Shown here in pieces: positions 1 through 10,767 of a stretch of 64,000 nucleotides of DNA. Source of the stretch: Nocardioides sp. TF02-7. Lineage in GTDB: Bacteria; Actinomycetota; Actinomycetes; Propionibacteriales; Nocardioidaceae. Each line of letters starts with the position of its first letter. The first letter of the stretch is position 1. The stretch lies in contig NZ_CP092535.1 of NCBI RefSeq assembly GCF_022437945.1, positions 2,914,001 to 2,978,000 of the forward strand. Reading direction: 5' to 3'. The position numbers were made by a program, and so were the translations under genes. The notes under the pieces were generated by a model. It saw nothing but the letters and a program-made list of their open reading frames with translations. It ran no database searches and was not told the origin of the DNA.

Positions 1-261
1 GAACAGGTTGGCCGTCGTGCCGCCCGGCGAGGCCGCGAGCAGCATCATCCCCACGGCGAGCAGCGGGTCGAGGTCGAGCAGCACCACCAGCCCGAAGCAC
101 AGCAGCGGCAGCACGACCAGCTGGGCGGCGAGGGCGACCGCGACCGGTCGCGGCGAGCGGCCGACCCGCCGGAAGTCGTCCACGGTGAGGGTGAGCCCGA
201 GACCGAGCATGACGACGGCCAGGGCGGCCGGAAGCCCGACCGACACGAGAGCGGAGTCCAT
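1..261 (-). CDS. Bile acid:sodium symporter (BASS) family protein, N-terminal part
   Basis: Partial gene running off the left edge; only the first 87 residues are present. The protein starts MDSALVSVG and is almost entirely hydrophobic, with three likely membrane segments broken by a short basic loop (DDFRRVGRSPRP). The segment ending ASPGGTTANLF matches the conserved Pro-Gly-Gly-Thr-Thr-x-Asn stretch of BASS/SBF transporters, integral membrane carriers of organic anions with sodium. A good ribosome binding site (GGAGG) lies just before the ATG. It is divergent from rplM. The substrate cannot be inferred. Confidence 0.75.
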   Translation of the reverse strand, partial: MDSALVSVGLPAALAVVMLGLGLTLTVDDFRRVGRSPRPVAVALAAQLVVLPLLCFGLVVLLDLDPLLAVGMMLLAASPGGTTANLF

Positions 262-287
262 GGCCCCTCCTGCGGGGTTGCAGCGTT

Positions 288-515
288 TTGACCGGTTTGG
301 TACGCCGCCCGTAGTCTTGTCGATCGCGTCTTCTGCCGCTCCCACTTCCGCCGGACGGGTTCCGCTCCGCGGGGAGTCGGGGGCAGTCCCGGATCGCTGT
401 CGCACCGCCGTGAGGCGGGGTGCGGTGGGCCGGGCCGAGTTCGTCAGTCGACGTGGCACCACCCGGCCGGACACCTCCGGCCGGACCCAACGAACGACCA
501 GAGAGGCAACGCGCC
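288..515 (+). promoter_or_regulatory. Promoter and long leader of rplM-rpsI
   Basis: A vegetative-type promoter is visible: TTGACC at 288-293, an 18-bp spacer and TAGTCT at 312-317. About 190 bases of leader follow before the rplM ATG at 516. The leader holds GC-rich inverted repeats, for example the two CCGGCCGG-type blocks near 465-485. A leader this long before a ribosomal protein operon could carry autoregulation, but no known leader motif was recognised. A GAGAGG ribosome binding site precedes the start. Confidence 0.6.
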
Positions 516-960
516 ATGCGCACCTACGCCCCGAAGCCCGGCGACATCGAGCGCCAGTGGCTCGTGATCGACGCGACCGACGTCGTCCTCGGCCGGCTCG
601 CCGCCACCACCGCCAACCTGCTGCGCGGCAAGCACAAGCCGATCTTCGCCCCCAACGTCGACACCGGTGACTACGTCATCGTCGTCAACGCCGAGAAGGT
701 CGCCCCTCACCGGCAACAAGCGGGACCGGAAGATGGTCTACCGCCACTCCGGGTTCCCCGGTGGTCTGACCGCCACCCCGATCGGCGAGGTCCTCGACAA
801 GGACGCCCGCAAGGCCGTCGAGAAGGCCGTCTGGGGCATGCTCCCCAAGAACAAGCTCGGCCGTCAGATGCTGAAGAAGCTCAAGGTCTACGCCGGCCCG
901 GCCCACCCGCACCAGGCCCAGCAGGCCGTCCCCTACGAGATCTCCAAGATCTCCCAGTGA
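516..960 (+). CDS. rplM: 50S ribosomal protein L13
   Basis: Large-subunit ribosomal protein L13, 147 residues after correction, the normal length. The N-terminus [20 protein letters not shown] and the block [19 protein letters not shown] are typical of L13, as is the later [11 protein letters not shown] segment. The frame breaks in a C run at 703-706: one C too many turns the expected EKVALTGNK into an early stop, and the rest continues in the next frame to the stop at 958-960. L13 is essential, so this is taken as a sequence error. rpsI follows after 34 bases, the usual L13-S9 operon. Confidence 0.95.
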
Positions 961-994
961 CTGAACGACCGAAGCGAAGGATCTGAGGAACACC

Positions 995-1506
995 GTGGCT
1001 GACACCACCACCGACAACGCCGAGGCCGGCGAGACCTACGAGACCGACGAGCAGGGCCTCGCCTACACCAGCAGAGCTCGCCGTCCGCCGCCGGCGCCGA
1101 CGCCCGGCCGGCGACCATCGCCCCCGCCGGAGCGACCGGCCGCCGCAAGGAGGCCGTCGCCCGCGTCCGGATCGTCCCGGGCACCGGCGTCTGGACCATC
1201 AACGGCCGGACCCTCGAGTCGTACTTCCCCAACAAGCTGCACCAGCAGGTCGTCAACGAGCCGCTCGCCGCGCTCGGCCTCGAGGGCCGCTTCGACATCA
1301 TCGCCCGCATCCACGGCGGCGGCATCACCGGCCAGGCCGGTGCGCTGCGGCTCGGCGTGGCCCGTGCGCTCAACGCGGTCGACGTGGAGGCCAACCGGCC
1401 GACGCTGAAGAAGGCCGGCCTGCTCACCCGCGACGCGCGGGCGACCGAGCGCAAGAAGGCGGGCCTGAAGAAGGCCCGCAAGGCGCCGCAGTACTCGAAG
1501 CGCTGA
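995..1506 (+). CDS. rpsI: 30S ribosomal protein S9
   Basis: Small-subunit ribosomal protein S9, 170 residues after correction, with the acidic N-terminal extension usual in actinobacteria ([14 protein letters not shown]). The core contains [18 protein letters not shown] and [15 protein letters not shown], and the C-terminus ends in the universal basic tail QYSKR. GTG start. One base is missing near 1072, between the extension and the core, so the downstream frame is reached only with a -1 correction. S9 contacts tRNA in the P site through its tail. Second gene of the rplM operon. Confidence 0.95.
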
Positions 1507-1526
1507 TCCGCCGCGGGTCTTCGCGG

Positions 1527-2884
1527 GTGCGGATCTTCGGCACCGACGGGGTCCGGGGTCTGGCGAACGGGTCACTGACCTCGGAGCTGGCCCTGGGCCT
1601 CGGCGTCGCCGCTGCGCGGGTGCTCGTCGAGCACCAGGACGACCTCGCCTACGGCAGCGGCCGGCCCCGGCCGCTGGCCGTGGTAGGGCGCGACACCCGG
1701 ATCTCCGGGCAGTTCCTCGAGCACGCCGTCGTCGCCGGCCTCGCCTCGGCGGGTGTCGACGTGCTCCGGCTGCGGGTGCTGCCGACCCCGGGCGTCGCCC
1801 ACTTCACCGACGCCCTTGGCGCCGACGTCGGCGTGGTCATCTCGGCGTCCCACAACCCGATGCCCGACAACGGCATCAAGTTCCTCGCCCGCGGCGGCGT
1901 CAAGCTCGACGACGCGCTGGAGCGCGAGATCGAGGCGCACCTCGGGCAGGAGTGGGACCGGCCGACCGGGGCCGACGTGGGCCGGGTGACGCCGTACGGC
2001 CCGACGGTCGACGAGTACGCCGCCCACCTGGTGCGCACGCTCGACAAGCCGCTGGCCGGGCTCAAGGTCGTCCTCGACTGCGCCCACGGGGCCGCGAGCG
2101 AGGTCGGGCCGAAGGCGCTGGCCGACGCCGGCGCCACCGTGGTCGCGATCGGCGCCGAGCCCGACGGGCTCAACATCAACGACGGCTACGGCTCGACCCA
2201 CCTCGGGCCGCTGCAGCAGGCCGTCCTCGAGCACGGCGCGGACGCCGGGTTCGCCGTCGACGGCGACGCCGACCGGTGCCTGGCGGTCGACCACACCGGC
2301 GAGGTCGTCGACGGCGACCAGATCATGGCGATCCTCGCCCCTCGCCCTCCAGGAGAAGGGGCGGCTGGTCGACGACACCCTCGTCGCGACCGTGATGAGC
2401 AACCTCGGCCTGGTGCAGGCGATGACCGCCGCGGGCGTGCGGGTCCGGCAGACCGCCGTGGGCGACCGCTACGTCCTCGAGGACATGCGCGCCGGCGGCT
2501 ACACCCTCGGCGGGGGAGCAGTCCGGGCACGTGATCATGCGCGAGCACGCCACCACCGGCGACGGGCTCCTGACCGCGCTGCACGTGATGGAGCGGATGG
2601 TCACCACCGGTCGGAGCCTGCAGGAGCTGGCGTCGGTGATGACCCGCCTCCCCCAGGTGCTGGTCAACGTCCCGGACGTCGACAAGGCCCGCTGCGACGA
2701 CGCCGAGGTGGTCGCGGCGGTCGCCGCCGCGGAGGCCGACCTCGCCGGCGCCGGCCGGGTGCTGCTCCGCCCCTCCGGCACCGAGCCGCTGGTGCGGGTG
2801 ATGGTCGAGGCGCCCACCGCCGAGCAGGCCGCGACGGTGGCCGGGAGCCTGGCCGACGTCGTACGCACCCGCCTGTCGCTCTGA
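1527..2884 (+). CDS. glmM: Phosphoglucosamine mutase
   Basis: Converts glucosamine-6-phosphate to glucosamine-1-phosphate for UDP-GlcNAc synthesis. Corrected length about 451 residues, normal for GlmM. It begins [11 protein letters not shown]; the phosphoserine loop is [15 protein letters not shown] and the metal loop is DGDADR. The C-terminal phosphate-binding part is [15 protein letters not shown]. Two insertions break the frame: a C run at 2338-2341 (ILALALQEKG expected) and a G run at 2512-2516 (GGEQSGH expected). GTG start 20 bases after rpsI, suggesting co-transcription. It works with glmS, 3 kb downstream. Confidence 0.94.
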
Positions 2885-2928
2885 CCCGGCTGCCCGGCTC
2901 CGCCGCGGCTCTGGAAGGGTTCGGGGGC

Positions 2929-3849
2929 ATGACCTCCGCACCGGCCCTCACCGTGGAGGGCCTCACCAAGCAGTTCGGCCCGGTCCGGGCCGTCGACGAC
3001 CTCAGCTTCTCCGTGCGGCCCGGCGCCGTGACCGGGTTCCTCGGTCCCAACGGGGCCGGGAAGACCACCACCCTGCGGATGCTGCTCGGGCTCACCAGCC
3101 CCACCGCCGGCTCGACCCTCGTCGGCGACCGGCCCTACGCCGACCACCCGGTGCCCGGCCGCGTCGTCGGCGCCGCGCTCGAGGCCTCCAGCTTCCACCC
3201 GGGGCGCACCGGCCTCGCCCACCTCGAGGTGTACGCGCCCCAGGTCGGCGTCCCGAGGAGCCGCTGCCGGCAGGTGCTCGAGGCGGTCGGCCTCGGCCAC
3301 GCCGCGAAGCAGCGGGTCGGGAAGTACTCCATGGGCATGCGGCAGCGCCTCGGCCTCGCCACCGCGCTGCTCGCGGACCCGCCGGTCGTCGTGCTCGACG
3401 AGCCCACCAACGGTCTCGACCCCGAGGGCATCGTCTGGATGCGCCGGCTGCTCCGCCAGTTCGCCGCCGAGGGACGCACCGTCCTCGTCTCCAGCCACCT
3501 GCTGCGCGAGGTCCAGGCGAGCGTCGACGACGTCGTGATCATCGCGCAGGGGCGGCTGCGCCACGCGTCGTCGCTGACCGAGCTGCAGGCGCGCACGACG
3601 CCCGCGGCGTACGTCGAGTCGCCGCGGCCCGACGCCGTCTCGGCGCTCGCGGCGGAGCGCGGCTGGACCGTCACGCCCGAGGACGCCGGGCTGCTGGTCG
3701 ACGGCGCCGAGGCGCGCGAGGTCGGGGCCGCCGCCCACGCCGCGGGGATCGAGCTGCACCAGCTCGTCCGCCGCGACGTCGACCTCGAGGCGCTGTTCTT
3801 CGAGCTCACCCGCCCGCACGAGGCGGTCGCGCCGGAGGCGGCGGCATGA
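2929..3849 (+). CDS. ABC transporter ATP-binding protein (drug/antibiotic exporter type)
   Basis: Nucleotide-binding subunit of an ABC exporter, 306 residues, frame intact. Walker A is GPNGAGKTT (about residue 38), the signature is [16 protein letters not shown] and Walker B is [12 protein letters not shown], followed by the switch histidine in SSHLL. The C-terminal domain after residue 220 is the variable region common in DrrA/CcmA-like exporters. ATG start with GGAAGG upstream. The stop overlaps the start of the membrane subunit by four bases, so the two form one transporter. Substrate unknown. Confidence 0.88.
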   Translation: MTSAPALTVEGLTKQFGPVRAVDDLSFSVRPGAVTGFLGPNGAGKTTTLRMLLGLTSPTAGSTLVGDRPYADHPVPGRVVGAALEASSFHPGRTGLAHLEVYAPQVGVPRSRCRQVLEAVGLGHAAKQRVGKYSMGMRQRLGLATALLADPPVVVLDEPTNGLDPEGIVWMRRLLRQFAAEGRTVLVSSHLLREVQASVDDVVIIAQGRLRHASSLTELQARTTPAAYVESPRPDAVSALAAERGWTVTPEDAGLLVDGAEAREVGAAAHAAGIELHQLVRRDVDLEALFFELTRPHEAVAPEAAA

Positions 3850-4638
3850 GGGCCGCGCTGGTCGCGGAGTACCGCAAGCTGGTCAGCACCCGGATCTGGT
3901 GGGTGCTGCTGGTCGTGATGGTCGGCTACCTGGGCCTCGTCGCCGCCGCGGTCGCGGCGAGCACCACCCTCCTCGCCACCGAGGGCACCACGCCGCTGCG
4001 CGGCGAGGACGCCGCGCTGTCGACGTACTCGGTCGTCAACGGCATCGGCTACGTCTTCCCGCTCGTCATCGGCAGCCTCGCGATGACGACGGAGTTCCGC
4101 CACAAGACCATCACCCAGAGCCTGCTGACCGAGCCCGACCGCACCCGGTTCCTCGTCGCGAAGCTGCTCTCGGTGCTGCCCGTCGGCTTGCTGGCCGGGG
4201 TCGTCGTCGTGGCCGCGACCGTCGCCGGCGGCGCGCCGCTGCTCGCGATCGAGGGCGACGGGGCGATGCTCGGCGACGGCGACGTGGTGCTCACCCTGCT
4301 GCTGGGCGTGCTCGTCATCGCCCTGTGGGCGGTGATCGGCGTGGCGTTCGGGTCGTGGGTCTCCAACCAGGTCGCCGCGATCGTGGTGATCCTGGCGTTC
4401 ACCCAGTTCGTCGAGCCGATCGCACGGCTGGTGCTCTCCCCAGGTCGACGGGCTGGGCAGGGTGGCGTCCTTCCTCCCCGGCGGCGCGGCGGACTCGCTG
4501 ATCGGGGCGAGCTTCTTCACCGACCCCGCCTCCGCCGACCTGCTGCCGCGGTGGGCCGCCGCCCTCGTGCTGCTCGGGTACGCCGCCGCGTTCGCGGTCG
4601 TCGGCCGGCTGACGACGCTGCGGCGCGACATCGGCTGA
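3846..4638 (+). CDS. ABC transporter permease (ABC-2 type)
   Basis: Membrane partner of the preceding ATPase, about 263 residues. It starts [22 protein letters not shown], a typical ABC-2 permease opening in which a short cytoplasmic stretch leads into the first membrane span. Five to six hydrophobic segments are visible. A C run at 4438-4441 has one extra base; the corrected C-terminus carries a last membrane segment ending in [13 protein letters not shown]. Overlap with the ATPase gene by ATGA implies translational coupling. Convergent with coaA, only 27 bases apart. Confidence 0.82.
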
Positions 4639-4665
4639 GCCGGCTCTCGCCGGGCTCGAGCCCGA

Positions 4666-5649
4666 TCAGAGCTTGCGCAGCCGCACGTAGCGCACGGAGT
4701 GGTCGGCGTCCTTGCGCAGCACCAGCGTCGCGCGGGACCGGGTCGGCAGCACGTTCTGCTCCAGGTTGGGGCCGTTGATGGCGTCCCAGATCCGGCGCGC
4801 CTCGTCGACGGCCTCGTCGTGGGTGAGCCGGGCGTACTTGGCGAAGTAGGAGCTCGGGTCGCGGAACGCCGTCTCCCGCAGCTTGAGGAACCGGTCGACG
4901 TACCAGTCGCGGACGTGGTTGACCGCGGCGTCGACGAAGATCGAGAAGTCGAAGAAGTCCGACAGGCCCAGGCCGGTGCGGCCGTCGGCGCGGACCCGGG
5001 CCGGCTGCAGCACGTTGAGGCCCTCGAGGATGAGGATGTCGGGGCTGCGGACGACGACCTTCTCGTCGGGCACGACGTCGTAGATCAGGTGGGAGTAGAC
5101 CGGCGCCTCGACCTCGTCGCGGCCGGACTTGATGTCGACGACGAACTTCATCAGCGCCCGCCGGTCGTAGGACTCGGGGAAGCCCTTGCGCTGCAGCAGG
5201 CCGCGCTTCTCGAGCTCGGCGTTGGGGTAGAGGAAGCCGTCGGTGGTCACCAGCGCGACGTTGGGGTGCTCGGGCCACCGGGCGAGCATCTGCTGCAGCA
5301 CGCGGGCGGTCGTGGACTTGCCGACCGCCACCGACCCGGCGAGACCGATGACGAACGGCGTGCGCGGGGGCGTGCGGCGGTGGAGGAACTCCTCCTGCCG
5401 CCGGTGCAGACGCCCCGCCTCCTCGACGTACATGCTGAGCAGCCGGGAGAGCGGCAGGTAGACCGCGACGACCTCCTCGAGGCTGAGGGCGTCGCCCAGG
5501 CCCCGGAGCCGGATGATCTCCTCCGCCGTCAGCGGGCTGCGGGTCTCCGAGGCCAGCGCGGCCCAGGTGCCGCGGTCGAGCTCGAGGTACGGCGACGACT
5601 CGCGATGGTTCTCCTCGCCGCCCGGCGTGCCTGCCTCCGCGGTGGACAT
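4666..5649 (-). CDS. coaA: Type I pantothenate kinase
   Basis: Phosphorylates pantothenate, the first step of coenzyme A synthesis. About 327 residues, frame intact. The P-loop is [12 protein letters not shown] (about residue 105), followed by [12 protein letters not shown] and the CoaA block [25 protein letters not shown] and FSIFVDA are further family landmarks. The ATG at 5649 (MSTAEAG) is preferred; a TTG four codons upstream is in frame. Divergent from glmS across about 125 bases. Confidence 0.94.
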   Translation of the reverse strand: MSTAEAGTPGGEENHRESSPYLELDRGTWAALASETRSPLTAEEIIRLRGLGDALSLEEVVAVYLPLSRLLSMYVEEAGRLHRRQEEFLHRRTPPRTPFVIGLAGSVAVGKSTTARVLQQMLARWPEHPNVALVTTDGFLYPNAELEKRGLLQRKGFPESYDRRALMKFVVDIKSGRDEVEAPVYSHLIYDVVPDEKVVVRSPDILILEGLNVLQPARVRADGRTGLGLSDFFDFSIFVDAAVNHVRDWYVDRFLKLRETAFRDPSSYFAKYARLTHDEAVDEARRIWDAINGPNLEQNVLPTRSRATLVLRKDADHSVRYVRLRKL

Positions 5650-5760
5650 GCCGCGATTCAACCAGTAGCGGCACCGGGGTCCCTGGGCAGGTCACGGAGC
5701 GGGCGTCGCGGCCCCCGGAGCGACCCCCGCCGCGAGTGCCGGCCGTGGCCGCGCAGCCCG

Positions 5761-5766
5761 TAGAGT
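5761..5766 (+). promoter_or_regulatory. -10 box of glmS
   Basis: TAGAGT, nine bases before the glmS ATG, fits the TANNNT -10 consensus. The GGGGGAG between them could act as a ribosome binding site only if transcription starts upstream of it; a start near the ATG would give a leaderless or nearly leaderless mRNA. No clear -35 was seen. Confidence 0.45.
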
Positions 5767-5775
5767 GGGGGAGTC

Positions 5776-7620
5776 ATGTGCGGGATCGTTGGCTACGTCG
5801 GGCCGAGGCGCGCCCAGGACGTGGTGATCGACGGCCTGCGCCGGCTGGAGTACCGCGGCTACGACTCCGCCGGCATCGCCGTCGTCGACGACGGCCGGCT
5901 GCACGTCGCGAAGCGCGCGGGCAAGCTCGCCAACCTCGAGAAGGTGCTCGCCGACACGCCGCTGCCCGCCACCACGGTCGGCATCGGGCACACCCGCTGG
6001 GCCACCCACGGCCCGCCCAACGACGCCAACGCCCACCCCCACGTCGGCGGCTCGCGCCGGGTGGCGCTCGTGCACAACGGGATCATCGAGAACTTCGCCG
6101 AGCTGCGCGACCGGATCGAGGCCGACGACCACGTCTTCCTCTCCGACACCGACACCGAGATCGCCGCGCACCTCGTCGAGCTGCAGGTGGAGTCGGGCGT
6201 CGACCTGCCGACCGCGATGCAGCGCGTCTGCCAGCAGCTCGACGGCGCGTTCACGCTCGTCGCCGTCGACGCCGAGGACCCCGGCCAGGTCGTCGCCGCG
6301 CGCCGCAGCTCGCCGCTCGTCGTCGGGCTCGGCGACGGCGAGAACTTCCTCGGTTCCGACGTCGCCGCGTTCATCGAGCACACCCGCGAGGCGCTCGAGC
6401 TGGGCCAGGACCAGATCGTCACGATCACCGCCGACGACGTCACCGTCACCGACTTCTGGGGCCGTCCGGTCGAGGTGAAGCCGTTCCACGTCGACTGGGA
6501 CCTGTCGGCCGCCGAGAAGGACGGCCACGACTGGTTCATGCGCAAGGAGATCTTCGAGCAGCCCCGCGCGGTCGCCGACTCGCTGATCGGACGGCGTACG
6601 CCCTCGGGCCTGCTGCAGCTCGACGAGATGCGGCTCGCCGACGAGGAGCTGCGCGACATCGACAAGATCATCATCATCGCCTGCGGCACGTCGTTCTACG
6701 CCGGGATGGTCGCGAAGTACGCCATCGAGCACTGGACCCGCACGCCGGTCGAGGTCGAGCTGGCCTCGGAGTTCCGCTACCGCGACCCGATCATCGACGC
6801 CACCACCCTCGTCGTGGCGATCAGCCAGTCGGGGAGACCGCCGACACGCTGCAGGCGATCCGCCACGCCCGCAGCCAACGGGCGAAGGTGCTCGCGATCT
6901 GCAACACCAACGGGTCGTCGATCCCGCGGGAGTCCGACGCGGTGATCTACACCCATGCCGGCCCCGAGATCGGCGTCGCCTCCACCAAGGGGTTCCTCAC
7001 CCAGCTGGTGGCGTGCTACCTGCTCGCGCTGTACGTCGCCCAGGTCAAGGGCACCCGCTACGGCGACGAGATCGACGAGATCATGCACCAGCTCGAGGCG
7101 ATGCCCGACCACATCGAGACGGTGCTCGGCCGAGCCGACACCGTCTACGAGCTGGCCCGGGCGCACACCGGCAGCCGGTCGGTGCTGTTCCTCGGCCGTC
7201 ACGCCGGCTACCCGGTGGCGCTCGAGGGTGCGCTCAAGCTCAAGGAGCTCGCCTACCTGCACGCCGAGGGGTTCGCTGCCGGCGAGCTCAAGCTACGGCC
7301 CGATCGCGCTGGTCGAGGACGGGCTGCCGGTGCTGTGCGTCGTGCCGCCCCGCGGCCGCGACCAGCTCCACGGGAAGATGGTGAGCGGCATCCAGGAGGT
7401 CCGCGCCCGGGGCGCGCGCACGATCTGCCTCGTCGAGGAGGGCGACGCCTCCATCGAGCCCTACGCCGACCACCTCGTCCGGCTGCCGCGGGTGCCGGTG
7501 CTGCTGCAGCCGCTGGTCGCGATCGTGCCGCTGCAGCTGTTCGCCTGCGAGCTGGCCACCGCCCTCGGCCACGACGTCGACCAGCCGCGCAACCTGGCCA
7601 AGTCCGTCACGGTCGAGTAG
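5776..7620 (+). CDS. glmS: Glutamine-fructose-6-phosphate aminotransferase (isomerizing)
   Basis: Makes glucosamine-6-phosphate from fructose-6-phosphate and glutamine. 614 residues after correction, as expected. The N-terminal glutaminase starts MCGIVGYVG with nucleophile Cys2, followed by GHTRWATHG and HNGIIENF. Two SIS isomerase domains follow ([38 protein letters not shown]). Two frame breaks: a G run at 6831-6834 is one base short, and an extra T at 7294 disrupts GELKHGPIAL; removing it restores the canonical KHGP. The C-terminus [10 protein letters not shown] is canonical. Supplies glmM; acpS follows closely. Confidence 0.95.
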
Positions 7621-7637
7621 CGGCGGGGGACCGGGGG

Positions 7638-7991
7638 ATGGCCGTGATCGGCGTCGGCATCGACGTCTGCGACGTCGACCGCTTCGCCGCGGCGTTGCGG
7701 CGTACGCCCTCGCTGGCCGAGCGGCTCTTCACCGAGGCCGAGCGCCCGCTCCCCGTCTCGTCCCTCGCCGCCCGGTTCGCCGCCAAGGAGGCGCTCGCCA
7801 AGGCGCTCGGCGCCCCGCGCGGCATGGCCTGGCACGACGCCGAGGTGGTGCGCGAGGAGTCCGGCCGCCCCCGCTTCGACGTCCGCGGCACCGTCCGCGC
7901 CCGCGCCGACGCCCTCGGCGTCGTCCACGTCCACCTCTCCCTCTCCCACGACGCCGGGATCGCCAGCGCCATGGTCGTGCTGGAGGGTTGA
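7638..7991 (+). CDS. acpS: Holo-[acyl-carrier-protein] synthase
   Basis: Transfers 4'-phosphopantetheine from CoA to acyl carrier protein. 117 residues, frame intact. The magnesium-binding start [13 protein letters not shown] and the helix [12 protein letters not shown] are both AcpS signatures; LSLSHD near the end is also conserved. ATG start 17 bases after glmS, behind a purine-rich GGGGG stretch. The stop codon TGA lies inside the first unit of the 22-bp repeat array that follows. Confidence 0.93.
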   Translation: MAVIGVGIDVCDVDRFAAALRRTPSLAERLFTEAERPLPVSSLAARFAAKEALAKALGAPRGMAWHDAEVVREESGRPRFDVRGTVRARADALGVVHVHLSLSHDAGIASAMVVLEG

Positions 7992-8180
7992 ATCGGGCCT
8001 CGTGGTGTGTCGAATCGGGCCTCGTGGTCGGTCGAATCGGGCCTGGTGGTGTGTTGAATCGGGCCTCGTGGCTCGTCGACTCGGCCCTCGTGGCGACGTA
8101 CGCCCACCACGACACACCACGACACCCGATTCGACACACCACGACACCCGATTCGACACACCACGACACCCGATTCGACG
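7987..8180. repeat. 22-bp inverted repeat array 1 (5 forward + 3.5 reverse units)
   Basis: Five head-to-tail 22-bp units start at 7987, 8009, 8031, 8053 and 8075. Each begins GTYGAATCGGG and continues CCTCGTGG plus three variable bases. After an 8-base centre (8097-8104) come a 10-base partial unit (8105-8114) and three reverse units at 8115, 8137 and 8159 reading CACGACACCCGATTC plus variable ends. The arms are inverted copies, so DNA or RNA could fold into a long hairpin. Each pairing has the same two-base mismatch: CC in forward units against TG in the complement of reverse units. The array starts on the acpS stop codon and ends three bases before the next -10 box. Confidence 0.9.
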
Positions 8181-8183
8181 CCG

Positions 8184-8189
8184 TAGCGT
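8184..8189 (+). promoter_or_regulatory. -10 box of the NAD(P)HX repair gene
   Basis: TAGCGT, six bases before the GTG at 8196, a distance that predicts a leaderless transcript. It directly abuts the end of repeat array 1. The same box in the same arrangement follows array 2 at 25235. No -35 is evident. Confidence 0.5.
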
Positions 8190-8195
8190 GGGGGC

Positions 8196-9585
8196 GTGAT
8201 CCGAGCGCACACGGTCGAGCAGGTGCGGGCCGCGGAGGCGGCGCTGATGGCGCGGTTGCCGGAGGGCGCGCTGATGCAGCGGGCGGCGCACGGCCTGGCG
8301 TACGCCGTGATCGAGCTCCTCGGGTCGGCCTACGGGCGCCGGGTGCTGCTGCTCGTCGGGTCCGGTGACAACGGCGGGGGACGCGCTCCACGCCGGCGCG
8401 CTGCTCGCGCGTCGGGGCGCGTACGTCGAGGCGTGGCTGCTGTCGTCGAAGGTCCACGCCGCCGGGCTCGAGGCGCTCCGGGCGGCCGGGGGCCGGGTGG
8501 TCGACCGGATCCTGTGGCAGCCGGACGTGGTGGTCGACGGCATCGTCGGCATCGGCGGCCGGCCGCCGTTGCGCGCGGAGGCGGTCGAGGCGCTGCAGCT
8601 GGTGCACGGCGCACCGGTGGTCGCCGTCGACACCCCGTCCGGGGTCGACGTCGACACCGGCGAGCTCGCGGGCCCGCGCGTGACCGCCGACCTCACCGTC
8701 ACCTTCGGCACCCACAAGCCGGCGCACCTGGTCGACCCCGCGGCCGAGCACGCCGGCGCGGTCCACCTGGTCGACATCGGGCTCGACCTGCCCGCGCCGG
8801 CGGTGGAGGCGCTGCAACCGGCCGACGTCGCGGCGCTGCTCCCGCGCCCGCCGGCGCAGGCGCACAAGTACACCCGGGGCGTGGTCGGCGTCCGTGCCGG
8901 TTCGGCCACCTACCCGGGCGCCGGCCTGCTGAGCGTCGCCGGCGCGGCCTGCGGCCTCGCAGGCATGGTCCGGTACGTCGGCGACGACGAGGTCCTCGAC
9001 CTGGTCCGGGCCGCGCACCCCGAGGTCGTCGGCGCCGGGCGGGTGCAGGCCTGGGTCGTCGGCTCCGGCAGCGCCGACGGGGCCGAGGGCACGCTGCGGG
9101 AGGCGCTCGCCGACGACGTGCCGCTGGTCGTCGACGCCGACGCCCTCGCCTCCGCCGACCTCGTGTCCGGCCGGCCGGCCGTGCTCACCCCGCACGCCGG
9201 CGAGCTGGCCGCGATGCTCGACGTGCCGCGCTCCGAGGTGGAGGCCCGGCCGCTCCACCACGTCCGCGCGGCCGCCGAGCGCCACCGCACGACGGTCCTG
9301 CTCAAGGGCCGCCGCACGCTGGTCGCCGAGCCGGGCCGGCCGGCGCGGGTGACGACGAGCGGCACGCCGTGGCTCGCGACGGCCGGGGCCGGCGACGTGC
9401 TCGGCGGGGTGGTGGGGGCGCTGCTCGCCGCCGGCCTGCCGCCGTACGACGCGGCGTCGGCCGGGTCGTGGCTGCACGGCGTCGCGGCGACCCTGGCGTC
9501 GCGCGGTGGGCCGGTCGTGGCGGGCGACGTGGCCCGCGCCCTCCCCGCCGTCGTGGGCACCCTCCCGCAGCCGCGCGGGCGGTGA
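8196..9585 (+). CDS. nnr: Bifunctional NAD(P)H-hydrate epimerase / ADP-dependent NAD(P)HX dehydratase
   Basis: Repairs hydrated NADH and NADPH. 462 residues after correction. The N-terminal YjeF_N epimerase half spans roughly residues 1-200 (start [18 protein letters not shown], nucleotide site GDNGGDALHAG, then [12 protein letters not shown]). The C-terminal ribokinase-like dehydratase half has [25 protein letters not shown] and the ATP-site loop [12 protein letters not shown] run at 8376-8380 has one base too many. Followed by alr after 16 bases, as in many actinobacteria. The GTG start is set by the -10 box six bases upstream. Confidence 0.93.
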
Positions 9586-9601
9586 TGGAAGGATCGGACC
9601 C

Positions 9602-10767
9602 ATGCCCGACCAGTCGGCCGCGCCCCCGGGCGGTCCGCTCGCGGAGATCGTCGTCGACCTGGCGGCGATCCGGAACAACGTGCGCGTCCTGCGCCGCACC
9701 GCCGGTGTCCCCCTGATCGTGGTCGTGAAGGCCGACGGCTACGGCCACGGCATGGTGGAGGTCGCCCGCGCGGCCCGCGCCGCCGGCGCCGAGTGGCTGG
9801 CGGCCGCCACCGTCGACGAGGCCCTGCAGCTGCGCGCGGCGGGGTACGCCGGCCCGCTGCTGTGCTGGCTCAGCTGCCCGGCGCCGACCTTGCGTCGGCG
9901 GTCGCCGAGGGCATCGACGTGACGGCGTACTCGGTCGCGGAGCTCGACGACCTCGCCGCCGCGGCGACTGCCGCGGGACGCCGCGCCCGGGTGCAGCTCA
10001 AGGTCGACACCGGCCTCAACCGCGGCGGCGCACCGCAGCCGCGGTGGGTGGAGCTCTTCGAACGCGCCCGCGCCGGCGAGGTCGACGGCAGCTGGCGGAT
10101 CACCGGGATCTGGTCCCACCTCGCCTGCGCCGACGACCCCGCCCACCCGGCCAACGACCGCCAGGAGGCGGCCTTCCGCGCCGCGGTCGCCCTCGCCGAG
10201 GACCTGGGCCTCCGCCCCGAGCTGCGCCACCTCGCCAACTCCGCCGCGACGGTGCTGCGCCCCTCGGTCCGGTTCGACGCGGTGCGCTGCGGCATCGCGG
10301 TCTACGGGCTCGACCCGGCGCCCGGCCACACCGCCGACCTGGGCCTGGTGCCGGCGATGACCGTGCGCACCCGGCTCGCCATGGTCAAGGAGCTGTCGGC
10401 CGGCGACTCGGTGTCCTACGGCTGGGCGTGGACGGCCGACCGCCCGACCACGGTCGGCCTGGTGCCCGTCGGCTACGGCGACGGGGTGCCGCGCCACGCC
10501 TCGGGCGGGACGACGAGCGTCGAGGTCGCGGTCGGCGGGAAGCGACGACCGGTGCGCGGCCGGGTCTGCATGGACCAGCTGCTCGTCGACCTCGGCGACG
10601 ACACCGCGGACGTCGGCGACGAGGTGGTCCTGTTCGGCGCCGGCCCGGACGTCCCCACGGCCCAGGACTGGGCGGAGGCCTGCGGCACCATCAACTACGA
10701 GATCGTGACCCGGATCGGAGGCCGGATGAGCCGGACCCACGTCGACACCGGGGACGACGCCCGGTGA
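9602..10767 (+). CDS. alr: Alanine racemase
   Basis: PLP enzyme making D-alanine for peptidoglycan. 388 residues after correction. The PLP lysine is in [11 protein letters not shown] (about residue 41) and the catalytic tyrosine is in [23 protein letters not shown] and [13 protein letters not shown] blocks are also present. The frame drops one base near 9867, where [11 protein letters not shown] is expected (a GGG read as GG). The stop overlaps the following hydrolase GTG by four bases. Confidence 0.94.

Noticed and set aside
8..670. Open frame on the + strand across the symporter and the rplM start
   Set aside because: Low-complexity Ser/Arg-rich product; the - strand reads a convincing BASS transporter and the + strand frame conflicts with rplM.
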